From Mauremys mutica (Eukaryota; Chordata; Testudines; Geoemydidae): 64,000 bases of DNA. This document shows, one piece after another, positions 11,262 to 21,737 of the stretch (its first letter is position 1; each line of letters begins with the position of its first letter). Made by a program: the position numbers and the translations under genes. Below the pieces are notes generated by a model. It worked only from the letters and a program-made list of their open reading frames with translations, did no database searches and was not told where the DNA came from. Location: positions 17,783,965-17,847,964 of the forward strand of contig NC_059082.1 of assembly GCF_020497125.1 (NCBI RefSeq), in the 5' to 3' direction.

Positions 11262-11890
11262 AGGGATGGTTTTGTGACTAAGGCACTGGACTGAGACTCA
11301 GGAAAGCTGGTTCAGTTCCTATCTCTGACAATTTTTCTGTGCAACTTTGTACAAGACACTTACTCTCTGCGCCTCAGAAACTCCTTTGGAAATGAGGGAA
11401 ATACTACTTCCTTTCTCCTACTCTGGGTCTGTATTGTCTATTTAGATGCTAATCTCTTTGGAGCATGGTCAGTCTCTTAGGGTATTCCTGCACTTGGAGC
11501 TGGGGGGTAACTCCCAGCTCACACGGACACGCTCGTGCTAGCTCTCATCAATCTAGAGCACTAAAAATAGTAGTGTAGCGAGGGTAGCCTGGGCAGTGGA
11601 GAATGGTGGCATAAGCTAGCCATGCTGATTACAAGTCTGCCTAAACCCTATGGGTATGTAGCTGGCATAGTTAGCCCGTGCTGCTGCTTGCCACGGCCGG
11701 TGCTACCCTGAGTACACTACAATTTTTAGCACTCTAACTTGATAAGAGCTAGTGCAAGTATGTCTGTGCAAGCTGGTAATCACACCCCTAGTGAATACTG
11801 TAGATGCAGCCTAAGTATGTGACTGTACAGTGCCTAACACTCTGTGGCCACAATCTCATTTGGGGCTTCTAGGCACTACAAAGAAATAAT
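11262..11890 (+). mobile_element. tRNA-derived SINE, split by a MITE
   Basis: The 5' part has tRNA-type polymerase III boxes: an A-box-like TGACTAAGGCACTGG near 11274 and a B-box-like GGTTCAGTTCC near 11310. A tRNA-unrelated body (CTCTGCGCCTCAGAAACTCC, GCTAATCTCTTTGGAGCATGG) follows to 11476. The SINE resumes after the inserted element with TATGTGACTGTACAGTGCC and a CACTACAAAGAAATAAT tail up to about 11890. The layout and words match the chelonian tRNA-Lys SINE class as I recall it. Confidence 0.7.
11480..11811. mobile_element. MITE nested in the SINE
   Basis: Starts GGGTATTCCTGCACTTGGAG and ends GTAGATGCAGCC, imperfect inverted ends of the AGGGTATGTCTACACT type, flanked by TTA (11477-11479) and TAA (11812-11814). 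The inner part has mirrored words (GAGCACTAAAAATAGTAGTG against CACTACAATTTTTAGCACTC). These are features of Harbinger-type MITEs in turtles. The host SINE reads through if it is removed. Confidence 0.65.
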
Positions 11891-12018
11891 CATACCATTT
11901 CAGTTTCAATACTGTACCTCCATCCAGATAATTTATTTAAACACGTTAACTCAGCATAGATATGTTGGGGGGGCCCCTCAAAAGTTATATTTTTTCTAGC
12001 ATATAAAAATTTTCATTT

Positions 12019-12370
12019 TCAGCTACTAATTGTTCTTGCCTTATAGCTTCTTTTCAATTTAATGAGCCAAATGTTCTCCTGCTCCTTGATCCTTTTCTCC
12101 TTAAACATTAATCTCCTGTGTAAAACATTGTCAAATAGCTTCTGAAAATCTAACAATATAATGTCCACTGTATACCCTCTCTCGGCAGTGTTATCTTCAA
12201 AGAATTCCAAAAGGGTAGTGAAGTGTGACTTTCTCCTCCTAAAGTATGTTGTCTATCCTTAATCAGGCTGAAGGATGCCTTTACTAGGTACTCCTCCTCT
12301 TAATCTGTTAAAGTACTTTCTAATATCTTCCCTACATCTGAAATTAAGCTAACTGGTCTGTAATTCCAGA
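12019..12370 (-). mobile_element. CR1/L3-clade reverse-transcriptase remnant
   Basis: The minus strand translates to VDIILLDFQKLFDNVLHRRL (about 12160-12100), the RT palm motif of CR1-like elements (VD-hydrophobic-LDFQKAFD-VPH-RL), preceded by SHFTTLLEFFED and, upstream in shifted frames, VGKILE. Stops and frameshifts are present. The fragment covers only the N-terminal part of the RT domain. Confidence 0.7.
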
Positions 12371-14939
12371 TGCTAAGCACTTTATTAAACAAGGCTCACA
12401 GTGAAAGAAAATAATGACACAGAAGAACATATAATTTGTGAGGGTTTCAGTTATGCTGCCTTTGAGGCTGTAGCAGGGGCCGAAAAGTCCTGATTTGCGT
12501 AAGAAAAGATTAGATGAGTCAATATTTCACAGTGACTCAGACTTCCTTGTCAGTTTTTAAAACATTAGAATTATACTGACCATTGGCCAACCTTCAGGAA
12601 TCCCTCCCAAACTAAGGCCAGATTCTGCTGGGCCCTTCTGTGGGTGGGCAGAGAGGTGACCTTAAGAAGTCTTACTACACTTTTTGCATAGCCTGCTGAA
12701 GGCAGAATTCCAGATTTCTTTCTCCCTACTCCCACAGGCACATAGCTCTCCAGTGGGGAAGGGAGGGAAACACACATATGACCCCCTCCACACCATCCAG
12801 GCCAGCTGTGTGTGGGGTAGCATGCTCTACTCCATAAATAGAAAGGTACAGGGTGCACAGAATACCTCCTAGTGCTCCCTCTGAGGCAGTGCAATTGGGC
12901 TCTGCCCACAAAACAGGGCTATATCTACAAGACACAATTAAACCTTCTGTAAGTTTTGGCTAAAAACTACAATAGTGCTTTCCCTGTTTTCTACCCCTTT
13001 CCTATACTCTATAATATGATCTGACAACCTACCTATGTGAACAACACCAAGAGCCACCTGACAACCTTTTAGTTACAAACTGAGAGTTTAAACACATAGG
13101 ACCCAATTCTGCCACCACCACTCACATTCCAGGTCTCTCTGAATGAGGAACCACTCAGCTTGAATAAGGGTGGCAGAGTCAAGCCTTTAGCTAGACTGGC
13201 ATGAGTAACCATAAATTCAGTTGAGGGTCATCACAACCTCGCAAGTTTAGACCCGTAATAAAGGTACAAGAAGAAACAAGAGCCAGAAGTGAAGCTGCAC
13301 TATATCATTTTCAGAAGTATGATTAGACTGTGTGTCCTCCTGTGAATGGACATGTATCTTACTCATTTGCTGGCGGCCGGGTGAGCTAAAATACCAAAAG
13401 CAGAATACATGGTCATGTGTGAGTTAAGTCACCATGGCACTGGATAAATTGCTTTTTATGCCATTTTTGATTCTAAGGAATTTACACACTGCTGTATGTT
13501 AAAACTTTACACACAAATTCTTTTACTGAAGACTCATGCAGTGGACTCTTTTATGATGATAGCAGGGGCTCTATAATTATATGCACCTGGTATGATCATC
13601 TGATCATTTCACAGTGCTTAGATCAGAAGTGATCACTTTTGTTCCAAGCAGCTTTACTCCAAATAGTTTTGAATATAGGTGATTTAGTAAATTTGTTTAA
13701 GTAGTACTCTAGGTAAGATTTATTATGAAGTATTAAAAGTTATTATTACAGGACAAGGTTGGCTCTGGATTCCTTACACAGCTGCTACTGAATATGCAGT
13801 TTTTTGTAATACTTTAATAGCAATGTGTTTTTCTTACAAAATAATAAGGCATCCCAAACAAATGATGGGCCAGATGTTCCTACCCACTACAGACCCTGTG
13901 TGATGCTGTGGGTTCAATGAAATTGAATATAATTATTCAGTGAAATTATGCCTGCTTACAGCAAGTCTGAATTTAGCATGGGGGGAGGGGGAACTAGGAG
14001 GTATCCTTCAGAGATCCCAGAATACCTCCCTGGGATCTTGGGTTTGCATATTACCTTTGGGAGGGGGGGTGCATATTACCTTTGGGAGGGGGCGTGCAGC
14101 TCAGTATTTCTCCAGGTGATTGGTTGGCTCTGTTGGCTAGTGCACTGGGTGGGAACAGAACCCTGGCCGCCTTCTCTCTACCCCTTTTAGGTGTCATGCA
14201 CCCCTGGAGGAGTAGCAATAGGCATCCTTGAAGCTTCCCTGAGTTCAGGGATTGCAACTGTGCCTAGCTCATACGCAGGCTGCACAAGGGTGAGAAGGCT
14301 CAGCCCCTCCAGTCACACATGCCCGCACAAAGGAGAATCCCGGCCTCTGTTTGCAAATGGTCATGTTTTAAAGTGTAGAAAAGTGTGCAGGACACACACA
14401 TGCTCCCAAATCTGTCCACTTTGTTCCAAAACTCAGAAACCAGCACTCTAGGAAACAAATGGAAATAGGCAAAATGAGCATATCGAACCATCTCATTTTG
14501 CGATGGACTTTGCTTTTGTGGAAGTTCTCACACAGATGGTCATGGTCACGAACTTAAACTCACTGTGCTGAAAAGTGCTCAAGAGGCTGGCCTGTTAGGC
14601 TGGGGTTACTCCTGCAAGCTGCCAAGGAGATCCTGATTCAGTTTCAAGTTCTTTGATCATATTCAATGGGAACTGCACAGTCTTATGAAGGAGCTGAATT
14701 CAATGGCTTCTCTCTAGTACTCATTGATCTACTAGTCTACCAGTGCTTTCAGCCCTTCACTTTCATAAGCATCAATTCACCTTACAAAACAAGAGTTTTA
14801 AACTCCTGTTTACAAAATTGAAGCAATAAGCAAATTCTTAAAACTCTCATTCATATATTTTATCCAATTCAGAATCATTATTTGTCTGTGTATTTAGATT
14901 TTTTCAAACCATTAGTGTAGTGACTTTTAAAAATACATA
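12371..14939. other. Non-coding DNA with a small tandem duplication
   Basis: No gene recognised. At about 14046-14098 a 26-bp unit (GCATATTACCTTTGGGAGGG plus GGGT) occurs twice in tandem. Open frames at 12571-12935 and 13948-14491 overlap one another in several frames and show no family motifs. Confidence 0.4.
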
Positions 14940-14959
14940 GGCCTTGTCTACACTACAAG
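14940..14959 (+). repeat. Left terminal inverted repeat of the Harbinger element
   Basis: GGCCTTGTCTACACTACAAG pairs with the right terminus at 20423-20442 with a few mismatches. Both carry the GTCTACACTA core. Confidence 0.85.
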
Positions 14960-15316
14960 ACTATTTCGAATCTACTTAAGTCGAATTTGTGGATTCGACC
15001 TTATGAAGTCGAATTTGTGTATCCACAGTAAATACACTAATTCGAATTTCTGAGTCCACAGTAACGGGGCTGGCGTCGACTTTGGAAGCGGTGCACTGTG
15101 GGAAGCTATCCCACAGTTCCCGCAGTCCCCGCTGCCCATTGGAATGCTGGGTAGAGCTCCCAATGCCTCCTGGGGGAAAAATGTGTCGAGGGTGCTTTTG
15201 GGTAACTGTTGTCATTGAACCGTCAATCACGCCCTCCCTCCCTGAAAGCTCCGGCGGGAAATCTGTTCGCGCCCTTCTCTTGTCGGTTACAGCGCGTACG
15301 CCACAGCACTGCGAGC

Positions 15317-16600
15317 ATGGAGCCCGCTGCGATCATCGCTGCACTTATGGCCGTTGTCAACTCCTCGCACCTTATCGTCCACCTCTTCCACAGTCAGCTG
15401 CTGAGAAATCGTGCGAGGAGGCTCCGGCAGCGCGGTGAGGACAGGAATTCAGAGAGTGGCGCAGACCTCTCACAAAGCAGGTTACGCCACGCCGTGGAGA
15501 TCATGGTGGCAATGGATCAAGTTCATGGTGTGGAACGGCGATTCTGGGCCCGGGAAACAAGCACGGACTGGTGGGACCGCATAGTGCTGCAGGTCTGGGA
15601 TGAATCACAGTGGCTATGAAACTTCAGGATGCGTAAGGGCACTTTCCTTGAACTCTGTGACTTGCTGTCCCCTGCCCTGAAGCGCCAGGACACCCGGATG
15701 CGAGCAGCCCTGAGTGTGCAGAAGCGAGTGGCCATAGCCCTCTGGAAACTTGCAACGCCAGACAGCTACCGGTCAGTAGCGAACCACTTTGGCGTCAGCA
15801 AATCTACCGTGGGGGTTGCTGTGATTGAAGTAGACCATGCAATCGTTGAGCAACTTCTCTCAAAGGTAGTGACTCTCGGAAACGTCCAGGACATCATAGA
15901 TGGCTTCGCCGCGATGGGATTCCCAAACTGCGGTGGGGCTATAGATGGGACTCACATCCCTATCCTGGCACCAGCCCACCAGGCCAGCGAGTACATTAAC
16001 CGAAAGGGCTACTTTTCAATGGTGCTGCAAGCACTGGTAGACCATAGGGGACATTTTACCAACATCTTCGTTGGGTGGGCGGGCAAGGTTCATGACGCGC
16101 GTGTGTTCAGGAACTCTGGTCTGTTTAAACGCCTCCAGGCAGGTACTTTCTTCCCGGACCACAAAATAACGGTTGGGGATGTGCAGATGCCTACAGTGAT
16201 CCTCGGGGACCCAGCCTACCCGCTAATGCCCTGGCTCATGAAGCCCTATACAGGCGCCTTGGACAGAGAGAAGGAACTCTTCAACTACCGGCTGAGCAAG
16301 TGCAGAATGGTGGTGGAATGTGCTTTCGGACGTCTCAAGGGGAGATGGCGGAGCTTACTGACTCGCTCGGACATCAGCGAAAAGAATATCCCCGTAGTTA
16401 TTGCTGCTTGCTGTGTGCTACACAATCTCTGTGAGAGCAAGGGCGAGACCTTTTTGTCCGGATGGGAGGTTGAGGCAAATCGCCTGGCTGCAGTTTACGC
16501 TCAGCCAGACACCCGTGCCGAGAGAATATCCCAGCGGGAAGTGCTGTGTATCCGGGAGGCTTTGAAAGCAAGTTTCCTCGGAGAGCAGGGTAACCTATGA
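15317..16600 (+). pseudogene. Harbinger (HARBI1-like) DDE transposase with one in-frame stop
   Basis: This encodes the nuclease that would cut and paste the element. The chosen ATG (15317) has a strong context, A at -3 and G at +4. The frame stays open for 427 residues except for a TGA at 15617-15619 (codon 101), which looks like CGA to TGA decay because the same frame continues with MRKGTFLELC. A helix-turn-helix region (KRVAIALWKL ... FGVSKSTVG, about residues 136-168) is followed by the catalytic residues: Asp210 in GGAIDGTH, Asp260 in GKVHDARVF and Glu334 in MVVECAFGRLKGRW. A conserved GDPAYPL lies between. The catalytic set is intact. The length suits the family. Translation could restart at the ATG at 15629, which would keep the DDE core but lose the N-terminus. 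The related vertebrate protein HARBI1 needs a Myb-like partner, matched here by the minus-strand gene. Confidence 0.9.
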
Positions 16601-16604
16601 CTCT

Positions 16605-17268
16605 TGTAAACGGGCTACTCACCGCCGCGGCGCCTCCTGCTGGTTTTTCCGGGGAATTAGCTCTTTTTCAGCCCGGAGCGCCCTCTGCAGGCCGGTGATC
16701 CCCCTTTTTCCTATCGGCCCCGTGTCCCTCCCAGGACCTGGTGCCCCTTTAACTATAATTGGGTCTCCCCCTCCCAGGGGAACCCCCACCCTGCTATCCC
16801 CACTTTGCCTCAGTAGTGGCCACTGACAGTCATGGTCTAGCCCCACACCCTGGGGCAGACTGCAGCATCGGCCCACTCATCACAGGCAATAGGGGTTTGG
16901 ACCTGCTGCTTTACCTACTCCTGGGTTGTCCCTTGCAACCCCCAGTACCTCTTGCCCTTTACTAGGCCGCAGCCTGGGGCTTTCCAGGCTGGAGCTTCCC
17001 TAGCTCCTCAGCCTGTCCCCCAGCCCTGCTTCACCCTAGGTGCCTTCTCAGCTTCTAAGCAGCCAGGCCCATCTCCCTCTGGAAGCAGAGAGAGACTATC
17101 TGTGCTCTGGCTTCCCTGCCTTCTTATAAGCCCCAGGGCTTCAGTTTGGGGCGTGGCCGCAGCTGCAGCCACTTCCTTAATCAGTCCAGCTTCCAGAGCC
17201 ACCGCTCTCAAGCCCTGGCAGGCAGCATTTCAAGTGCCTCCGGGCAGGAGCAGGGTCCCCCTGCTACA
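16605..17268 (-). mobile_element. Solo LTR, reversed, nested in the Harbinger element
   Basis: On + it begins TGTAAACGGGCTACTC and ends CCCCCTGCTACA. Reversed, this gives TGTAGCAGGGGG ... CCCGTTTACA, matching the ends of the LTR at 3820-4520. It is flanked by CTCT (16601-16604 and 17269-17272), a 4-bp repeat. On the minus strand a TTATAAG box is at 17124-17130. It sits directly after the transposase stop codon (16598-16600), in what would be the 3' untranslated region. The body differs from the first copy at many positions and is 37 bp shorter, so the two insertions are not recent sisters. Confidence 0.88.
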
Positions 17269-17412
17269 CTCTCCACTTGCTTTCAAGAGAAACTGACCCT
17301 GGGCCTGTGTCTGTATGTGTCGATTTCGATCTGCGGTTACATACCCCATTCTCCAAGTTTCCCCCACTTCCAAAGCACGTTTTAAAGCAAATTAATGGTA
17401 ACACTCATTATT

Positions 17413-17418
17413 AATAAA
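17413..17418 (+). terminator. Poly(A) signal after the transposase gene
   Basis: AATAAA in TTATTAATAAATCTTTG. With the nested LTR removed it lies about 150 bp after the transposase stop, a normal distance for the original transcript. The LTR now separates them by more than 800 bp. Confidence 0.55.
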
Positions 17419-18077
17419 TCTTTGTTTTACTTTGCATTTCTGTTCAAGTGTTGAAACATGGACGCATACTGTGCTGGGCACGGTGTGCACTGATGTACAG
17501 ACCGCTTGTTCCATAGAGGAATGACATCCTCCTGCTCCTACATAGGTCTCTGGGGTGGGGGACGGTTGCAAGTGGTTGTGCATGAAGGAGAGGGATTGCA
17601 GGAAGGGGTGGGTTTGCAGGAAGAGGCGAGTGGTGCCTTCTTTGGATAGGGGTTTGGATGACGGCAGTGGGCTGCGGGTTTGGGCGTAGGAAGGGGTGAG
17701 GGGTGTGGGGGAAGGGTGAGTATCTGTCCGTGGATGAGGGCTCTTGTTGGGGCTCAGGGCAGAGGAGAGGCTCGTTGCTACGGTGGAAGTGCATGGTAAG
17801 GGCAGCGTGCCTTAACATTAAGGGGGTGGCAGGCGCTAGGACCCTGGACAAGCATACACATCACAGAATGACCCGGGGCAGCATACACCACACAGAGTGA
17901 CCCTGGTGCCTACTGACTGCAGTGTGTGTGTGCCCTGCAGTTGATCATGGCCCCAAGTCTGTACCCTGGTAATGTAGGCTATACCGTGCAATTATAAATC
18001 CCCTCCCCCCCCCCATACACAAAAAAATCCTCTGACACGAAAGACGTGACCGAAACAGTGAATAACAGCAAACAGCT
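17419..18077. other. Region between the convergent Harbinger genes
   Basis: Lies between the + strand transposase poly(A) signal and the putative poly(A) signal of the minus-strand gene. It is GT-rich on +, with no convincing gene. A C run is at about 18003-18014. Confidence 0.5.
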
Positions 18078-18083
18078 TTTAAT
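18078..18083 (-). terminator. Candidate poly(A) signal of the Myb-like gene
   Basis: TTTAAT on +, which is ATTAAA on the minus strand, about 107 bp beyond the stop codon at 18190-18192. It is the commonest variant hexamer. Confidence 0.4.
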
Positions 18084-18189
18084 AATCTAATACACACTGG
18101 GGGATGAAACTTGGATTTGGGACTGGGTGAGCCTGTAAGGGAAGCACTTCTACAAATTTATAGCGTGAGAGGTGTGTGGTACATTAGCG

Positions 18190-20148
18190 CTATGCAGTGG
18201 TGCAGTGACAGTTCTCACGGCCCCTACCGCCCCTCCGTCTTGTACTTTTGGGTGAGGGGGGGGCAGGACGTCTTGGCGGGGGAGGGCGGTTGCAGATACA
18301 CTGCAGGGGGGCTCTGTCCTCCTGCCTGCGGTCCTGCATAACATCAACAAGGCGCCGGAGTGTGTCCGTTTGCTCCCTCATTAGCCCAAGCAGCGTTTGA
18401 GTCACCTGCTGGTCTTCCTGCCGCCACCTGTCCTCCCGTTCGATGTGTGTGCGATGCTGTTGACATAGGGTCTCCCTCCACTGTCTCTGCTCTGCCGCCT
18501 CGGCTCTGGAGCAAGCCATCAGTTCCGCGAACATCTCGTCCCGAGTCTTTTTCTTTCGCCGCCTAATCTGCGCCAGCCTCCGCGAGGGGGATGCCGGGGC
18601 AGTCCGGGAAAGAGCCGAAGCTGTGTGATGGGAAAAGTAACTGATTTCCTTGAACAGATACATGTTTGCGAACAGTGAACACAGTCTAGTCAGTTTCTCT
18701 GAACAAGACCATACAGGGCAACAAGTCTCACGAGATTTCAGGACAAGTTCGAGATTTCGGAATACGCTCTCATTGGCTGCGGCATTGCACAGGAGAGCGG
18801 ACAAGTGGGGAGAGACAGCTGAATCCGTCTAGCAGACAGTCCTGGTAAGCCTTACAGTACATTCTGCTTATCAGTTAATGGATAGCTGTGCCCTCCCGCT
18901 AAAGGCAATCTGGAAATCATATACTCTGACCCTTTTCCAGCCACTCCCGCCAGTGCACGGGAAAGATCAATGTATGCTTTTCCTATGTGGCCTACAACAC
19001 GTGGCTGTTAAGCGAGGGTCATTGTTATGCAAAGTAAAAGTCAACCATTCACAACAATAACAATACACTAATTGCCCTAATTAGATGCAGCATTTCATGA
19101 ACGAGATCACCCTGATGCGGGTCCCTCGGAGTCACAAAGAGCGGATGCTAAGGGAAGCCCTGCAGAGACCAGGACCATATGCGGCCATGCTTGTGGAGGC
19201 GATGATTCCCATCTACATAAGGATGTCCTGGCGCGGAAGAGTGTGCTTCCATGGAGCACCCAACAAGGCACCTCTCCCCAGGAACCTCCTGCGGAGGCTT
19301 TTCGAGGACCTAAATGAGACCTTTCTTGAATTGTCCCTGGAGGATTATTGTTCAATCCCTATATGTGTGGACCTACTTTTCATATAGTTTTTCATTGAAA
19401 ATTTTATATATAGTATTTCTATTTTTTTATACCTGTTTTATAAAAAATAAATGTTTACATGTTTATAGCACTTACCGCCTGATCCTTCCCCTGATTCAGA
19501 GTCCGGGTTAACGGCCGGGGAGGGTTGGTAGGGGATCTCTGTGAGGGTGATGAAGAGATCCTGGCTGTCAGGGAAAGCGGTATTGTGTTCGCTGTCGCCT
19601 GCGCCGTCCTCCACAGACCGTTCCTCATCTTCCACATCGGCGAACATCGAGGAGGAACTGTCCAGGTTCACTATGCCATCCACTGAGTCCACGGTCACTG
19701 GTGGGGCAGTGGTGGCAGACCCACCTAGAATGGCATGCAGTGCCTCGTAGAAGCGGCATGTCTGCGGCAGGGCTCCGGAGCGTCCGTTTGCCGCTCTGAC
19801 TTTTTGGTAGCCTTGTCTCAGGTCCTTGATTTTCACGCGGCACTGCATTGCATCCCGGCTGTATCCTTTCTCTATCATTGCTTTGGAGACCTTCTCGAAG
19901 GTCTTTGCATTCCGCTTGCTGGAGCGCAGCTCCGACAGCACAGACTCCTCGCCCCACACACCGATCAGATCCAGGACTTCCCGGTCTGTCCATGCTGGGG
20001 ACCTCTTTCTATTCTTGGATTGGCCGGACTCCTCTGCTGGAGAGCTCTGCATCGTTGCAGGTGCTGCGGAGCTCGCCCCGATGTCCAGCCAGGACGTCAG
20101 ATTCAAAGTGCCCAGACAGGAAAATGAATTCAAATTTTCCCGGGTCAT
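18190..20148 (-). CDS. Harbinger Myb/SANT-like DNA-binding protein, two exons
   Basis: Exon 1 runs 20148-19476 and exon 2 18620-18190. A consensus donor (GCG then GTAAGTG) ends exon 1 and a pyrimidine tract with ACAG precedes exon 2. The phases agree and give 367 residues without stops. Residues 52-141 form a trihelix/Myb-like DNA-binding domain (SPAWTDREVLDLIGVWGEE ... AMQCRVKIKDLRQGYQK ... RFYEALHAILG). An acidic, serine-rich linker follows. The exon 2 part has a basic block (RRLAQIRRRKKKTR), a long Arg/Gln/Glu-rich helix that could be a coiled coil, and a Pro/Arg-rich tail. Translation may start at Met1 (20148) or Met33 (20050-20052), which lies just ahead of the domain. In Harbinger elements this protein binds the ends and helps bring the transposase into the nucleus. 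It looks intact. Confidence 0.88.
19085..19387 (+). CDS. Third Harbinger ORF, function unknown, inside the Myb-gene intron
   Basis: A 100-codon frame opens with ATG directly after an AG (CCCTAATTAG), so it may be an exon rather than a stand-alone gene. It ends at TAG, and an AATAAA follows 58 bp later on the same strand. The protein is charged and helical-looking: MNEITLMRVPRSHKERMLRE, then a PYAAMLVEAMIPIYIRM segment, then APLPRNLLRRLFEDLNETFL and a hydrophobic C-terminus (ICVDLLFI). I recognise no domain. It lies entirely within the 855-bp intron of the opposite-strand Myb-like gene. It could be a genuine accessory gene of this Harbinger lineage or an exon spliced to an upstream + exon. Chance is possible at this length, but the poly(A) signal placement argues for coding. 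Confidence 0.5.
   Translation: MQHFMNEITLMRVPRSHKERMLREALQRPGPYAAMLVEAMIPIYIRMSWRGRVCFHGAPNKAPLPRNLLRRLFEDLNETFLELSLEDYCSIPICVDLLFI
19446..19451 (+). terminator. Poly(A) signal downstream of the third Harbinger ORF
   Basis: AATAAA in TAAAAAATAAATGTTTAC, on the + strand, 58 bp after the TAG at 19385-19387 and only 22 bp before the splice donor of the opposite-strand gene. Confidence 0.5.
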
Positions 20149-20422
20149 TTCCTGTGTGGCTGGTCAGAGAATCCAAGCTCCGACTGCTGTCCAGAGCGTC
20201 AACAGAGTGGTGCACTGTGGGATAGCTCCCGGAGCTACTAAGTTCGATTTGCATCCACACCTAGCCTAATTCGAGCTAGCCATGTCGAATTTAGCGTTAC
20301 TCCACCTGTCGGGGTGGAGTACCAAATTTGAACTAAAGAGGCCTCTAGTTCGAATTAAATGGCTTCCTGGTGTGGACGGTTGAGCGGTTAGTTCGAATTA
20401 ACGCTGCTAAATTCGAATTAAA

Positions 20423-20442
20423 GTCCTAGTGTAGACCAGGCC
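20423..20442 (-). repeat. Right terminal inverted repeat of the Harbinger element
   Basis: Read from outside in on the minus strand it is GGCCTGGTCTACACTAGGAC. The ATA target duplication follows immediately at 20443-20445. Confidence 0.85.
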
Positions 20443-20445
20443 ATA

Positions 20446-21646
20446 GGTGCCACGAGAACTTTGTTCTTTTCTATACAATAAAATTAACGACTACAAGTTT
20501 TCCACTACCCTTGTAAACCCTTAAATGCACTATATTTGTAAAAGACTTAATTTTCTAGACTTTTTAGCAGAAGAAATGTCATGGCTTAGCTTATTCCAGT
20601 GTCCTGCGGATACTATCACAAACGTCCATAAAAAATGTGTCCTATCAAATGTCTTTGTGGTGGTGTTTAATTTCAAAATTCTTATTAAAGAAAGATATAA
20701 TTAGTAATAATTCAGATTACAGTAGTAAACTGCAGTGAAAATTACCAAAAAAGTTGCACACCTTGTTCAATCATTATTACAATATACAGTATTTTTTTAA
20801 ATTTTGAGTGTAAGTATTCTTAACAGATTAGTTTTTTTTTCTAAAATATATTCATTGTAGTAGCTCTGGGAGAAATATGCGGCAAATACAAAAGGCACAA
20901 ACTCAAAAATGTCTAATAGCTAAAGAAACTGCAGTGATATTTTTAAAGCAACAGCCATATATTACTGAGTTTACCTGCTTTTAGTTTATTGCTTAATTTA
21001 GTTAATTCATTATCTGAATAGTTTGTGTGTGATTAATAGTCTGATGTTGCAGACACTCCCTCATGTGATTAACTTTACGTACTTGAATATTCCCATTGGG
21101 AAGTCAATGGGACCACAGAATGAATAAAGTTACTCATGTGTAAACATTTGCAATTTTGGCCCTAGCAAGAGTACTTAATCATATTTGTCAGCAATTGTGT
21201 AAAATATCATCTCTATGATGTATAGTATACTTGTTCCATATAAATTACAACCTATTTATGTTATAACTGTGTATTACTGAAATGGTAGTGCTGCACCTGT
21301 ACAAGATTACCCCCCAGAAAAGTACATTAGAATCTCTTGAGACTCTCTTTACTAGTTTTTACTGCCATAAAGAGTTAATAGATTTTTTCCATGCTCCGGA
21401 ACATACAGTATATAGGGTATCCTCACAGAATATGTAATGTCAATGCTGTATTTATATTAATTTTGTCATTGATATTTGTTGAAAGTTCCACACTTAGACT
21501 CCTGTACTTCCACATATGTATGTCTGTTCAGGAAAACAAATATAAATCATTTAGCTGTTTACAATTCAGTCTGTGAGCACACAGTACTAAATCCTGGGCC
21601 CTTTGCCTAGCTGTGGAAAACCCAAAGACAAAGTGAAAACTCCATG
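20446..21646. other. AT-rich non-coding DNA
   Basis: No gene or element recognised. The abrupt fall in GC and CpG at 20443 marks the edge of the Harbinger element. Confidence 0.5.
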
Positions 21647-21727
21647 GGCCAGATTCTCCTCTTGCTTACACTAGTTTTATACTGATGTAATTCTATTTAT
21701 TTAAACAGAACTCCTCCTGATTTATAT
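21647..21727. repeat. Palindromic MITE-like repeat, degraded copy
   Basis: GGGCCAGATTCTCCTCTTGC, then a CTTACACTAG and TAATTCTATTTATT middle, then ACTCCTCCTGATTTATATTG. Same layout as 9611-9695, with the right end lost. Confidence 0.5.
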
Positions 21728-21737
21728 TGACAAGCTT

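Larger units (their letters stand above)
14940..20442. mobile_element. Near-complete autonomous PIF/Harbinger transposon
   Basis: The ends are inverted: GGCCTTGTCTACACTACAAG at 14940 and, reversed from 20442, GGCCTGGTCTACACTAGGAC. Both are followed by several TTCGAATT palindromes, which may be transposase-binding subterminal repeats. The element is flanked by a 3-bp direct repeat ATA (14937-14939 and 20443-20445). Inside are the DDE transposase on +, a Myb/SANT-like gene on -, and a third + ORF, the two-gene core being the standard Harbinger arrangement. A 664-bp solo LTR is nested at 16605-17268. CpG content is high compared with the flanks, suggesting a fairly recent arrival. The transposase stop codon probably makes this copy non-autonomous now. 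Confidence 0.92.

Noticed and set aside
16398..17296. ORFs antisense to the transposase and within the nested LTR
   Set aside because: Shadows of the transposase and of GC-rich LTR sequence.
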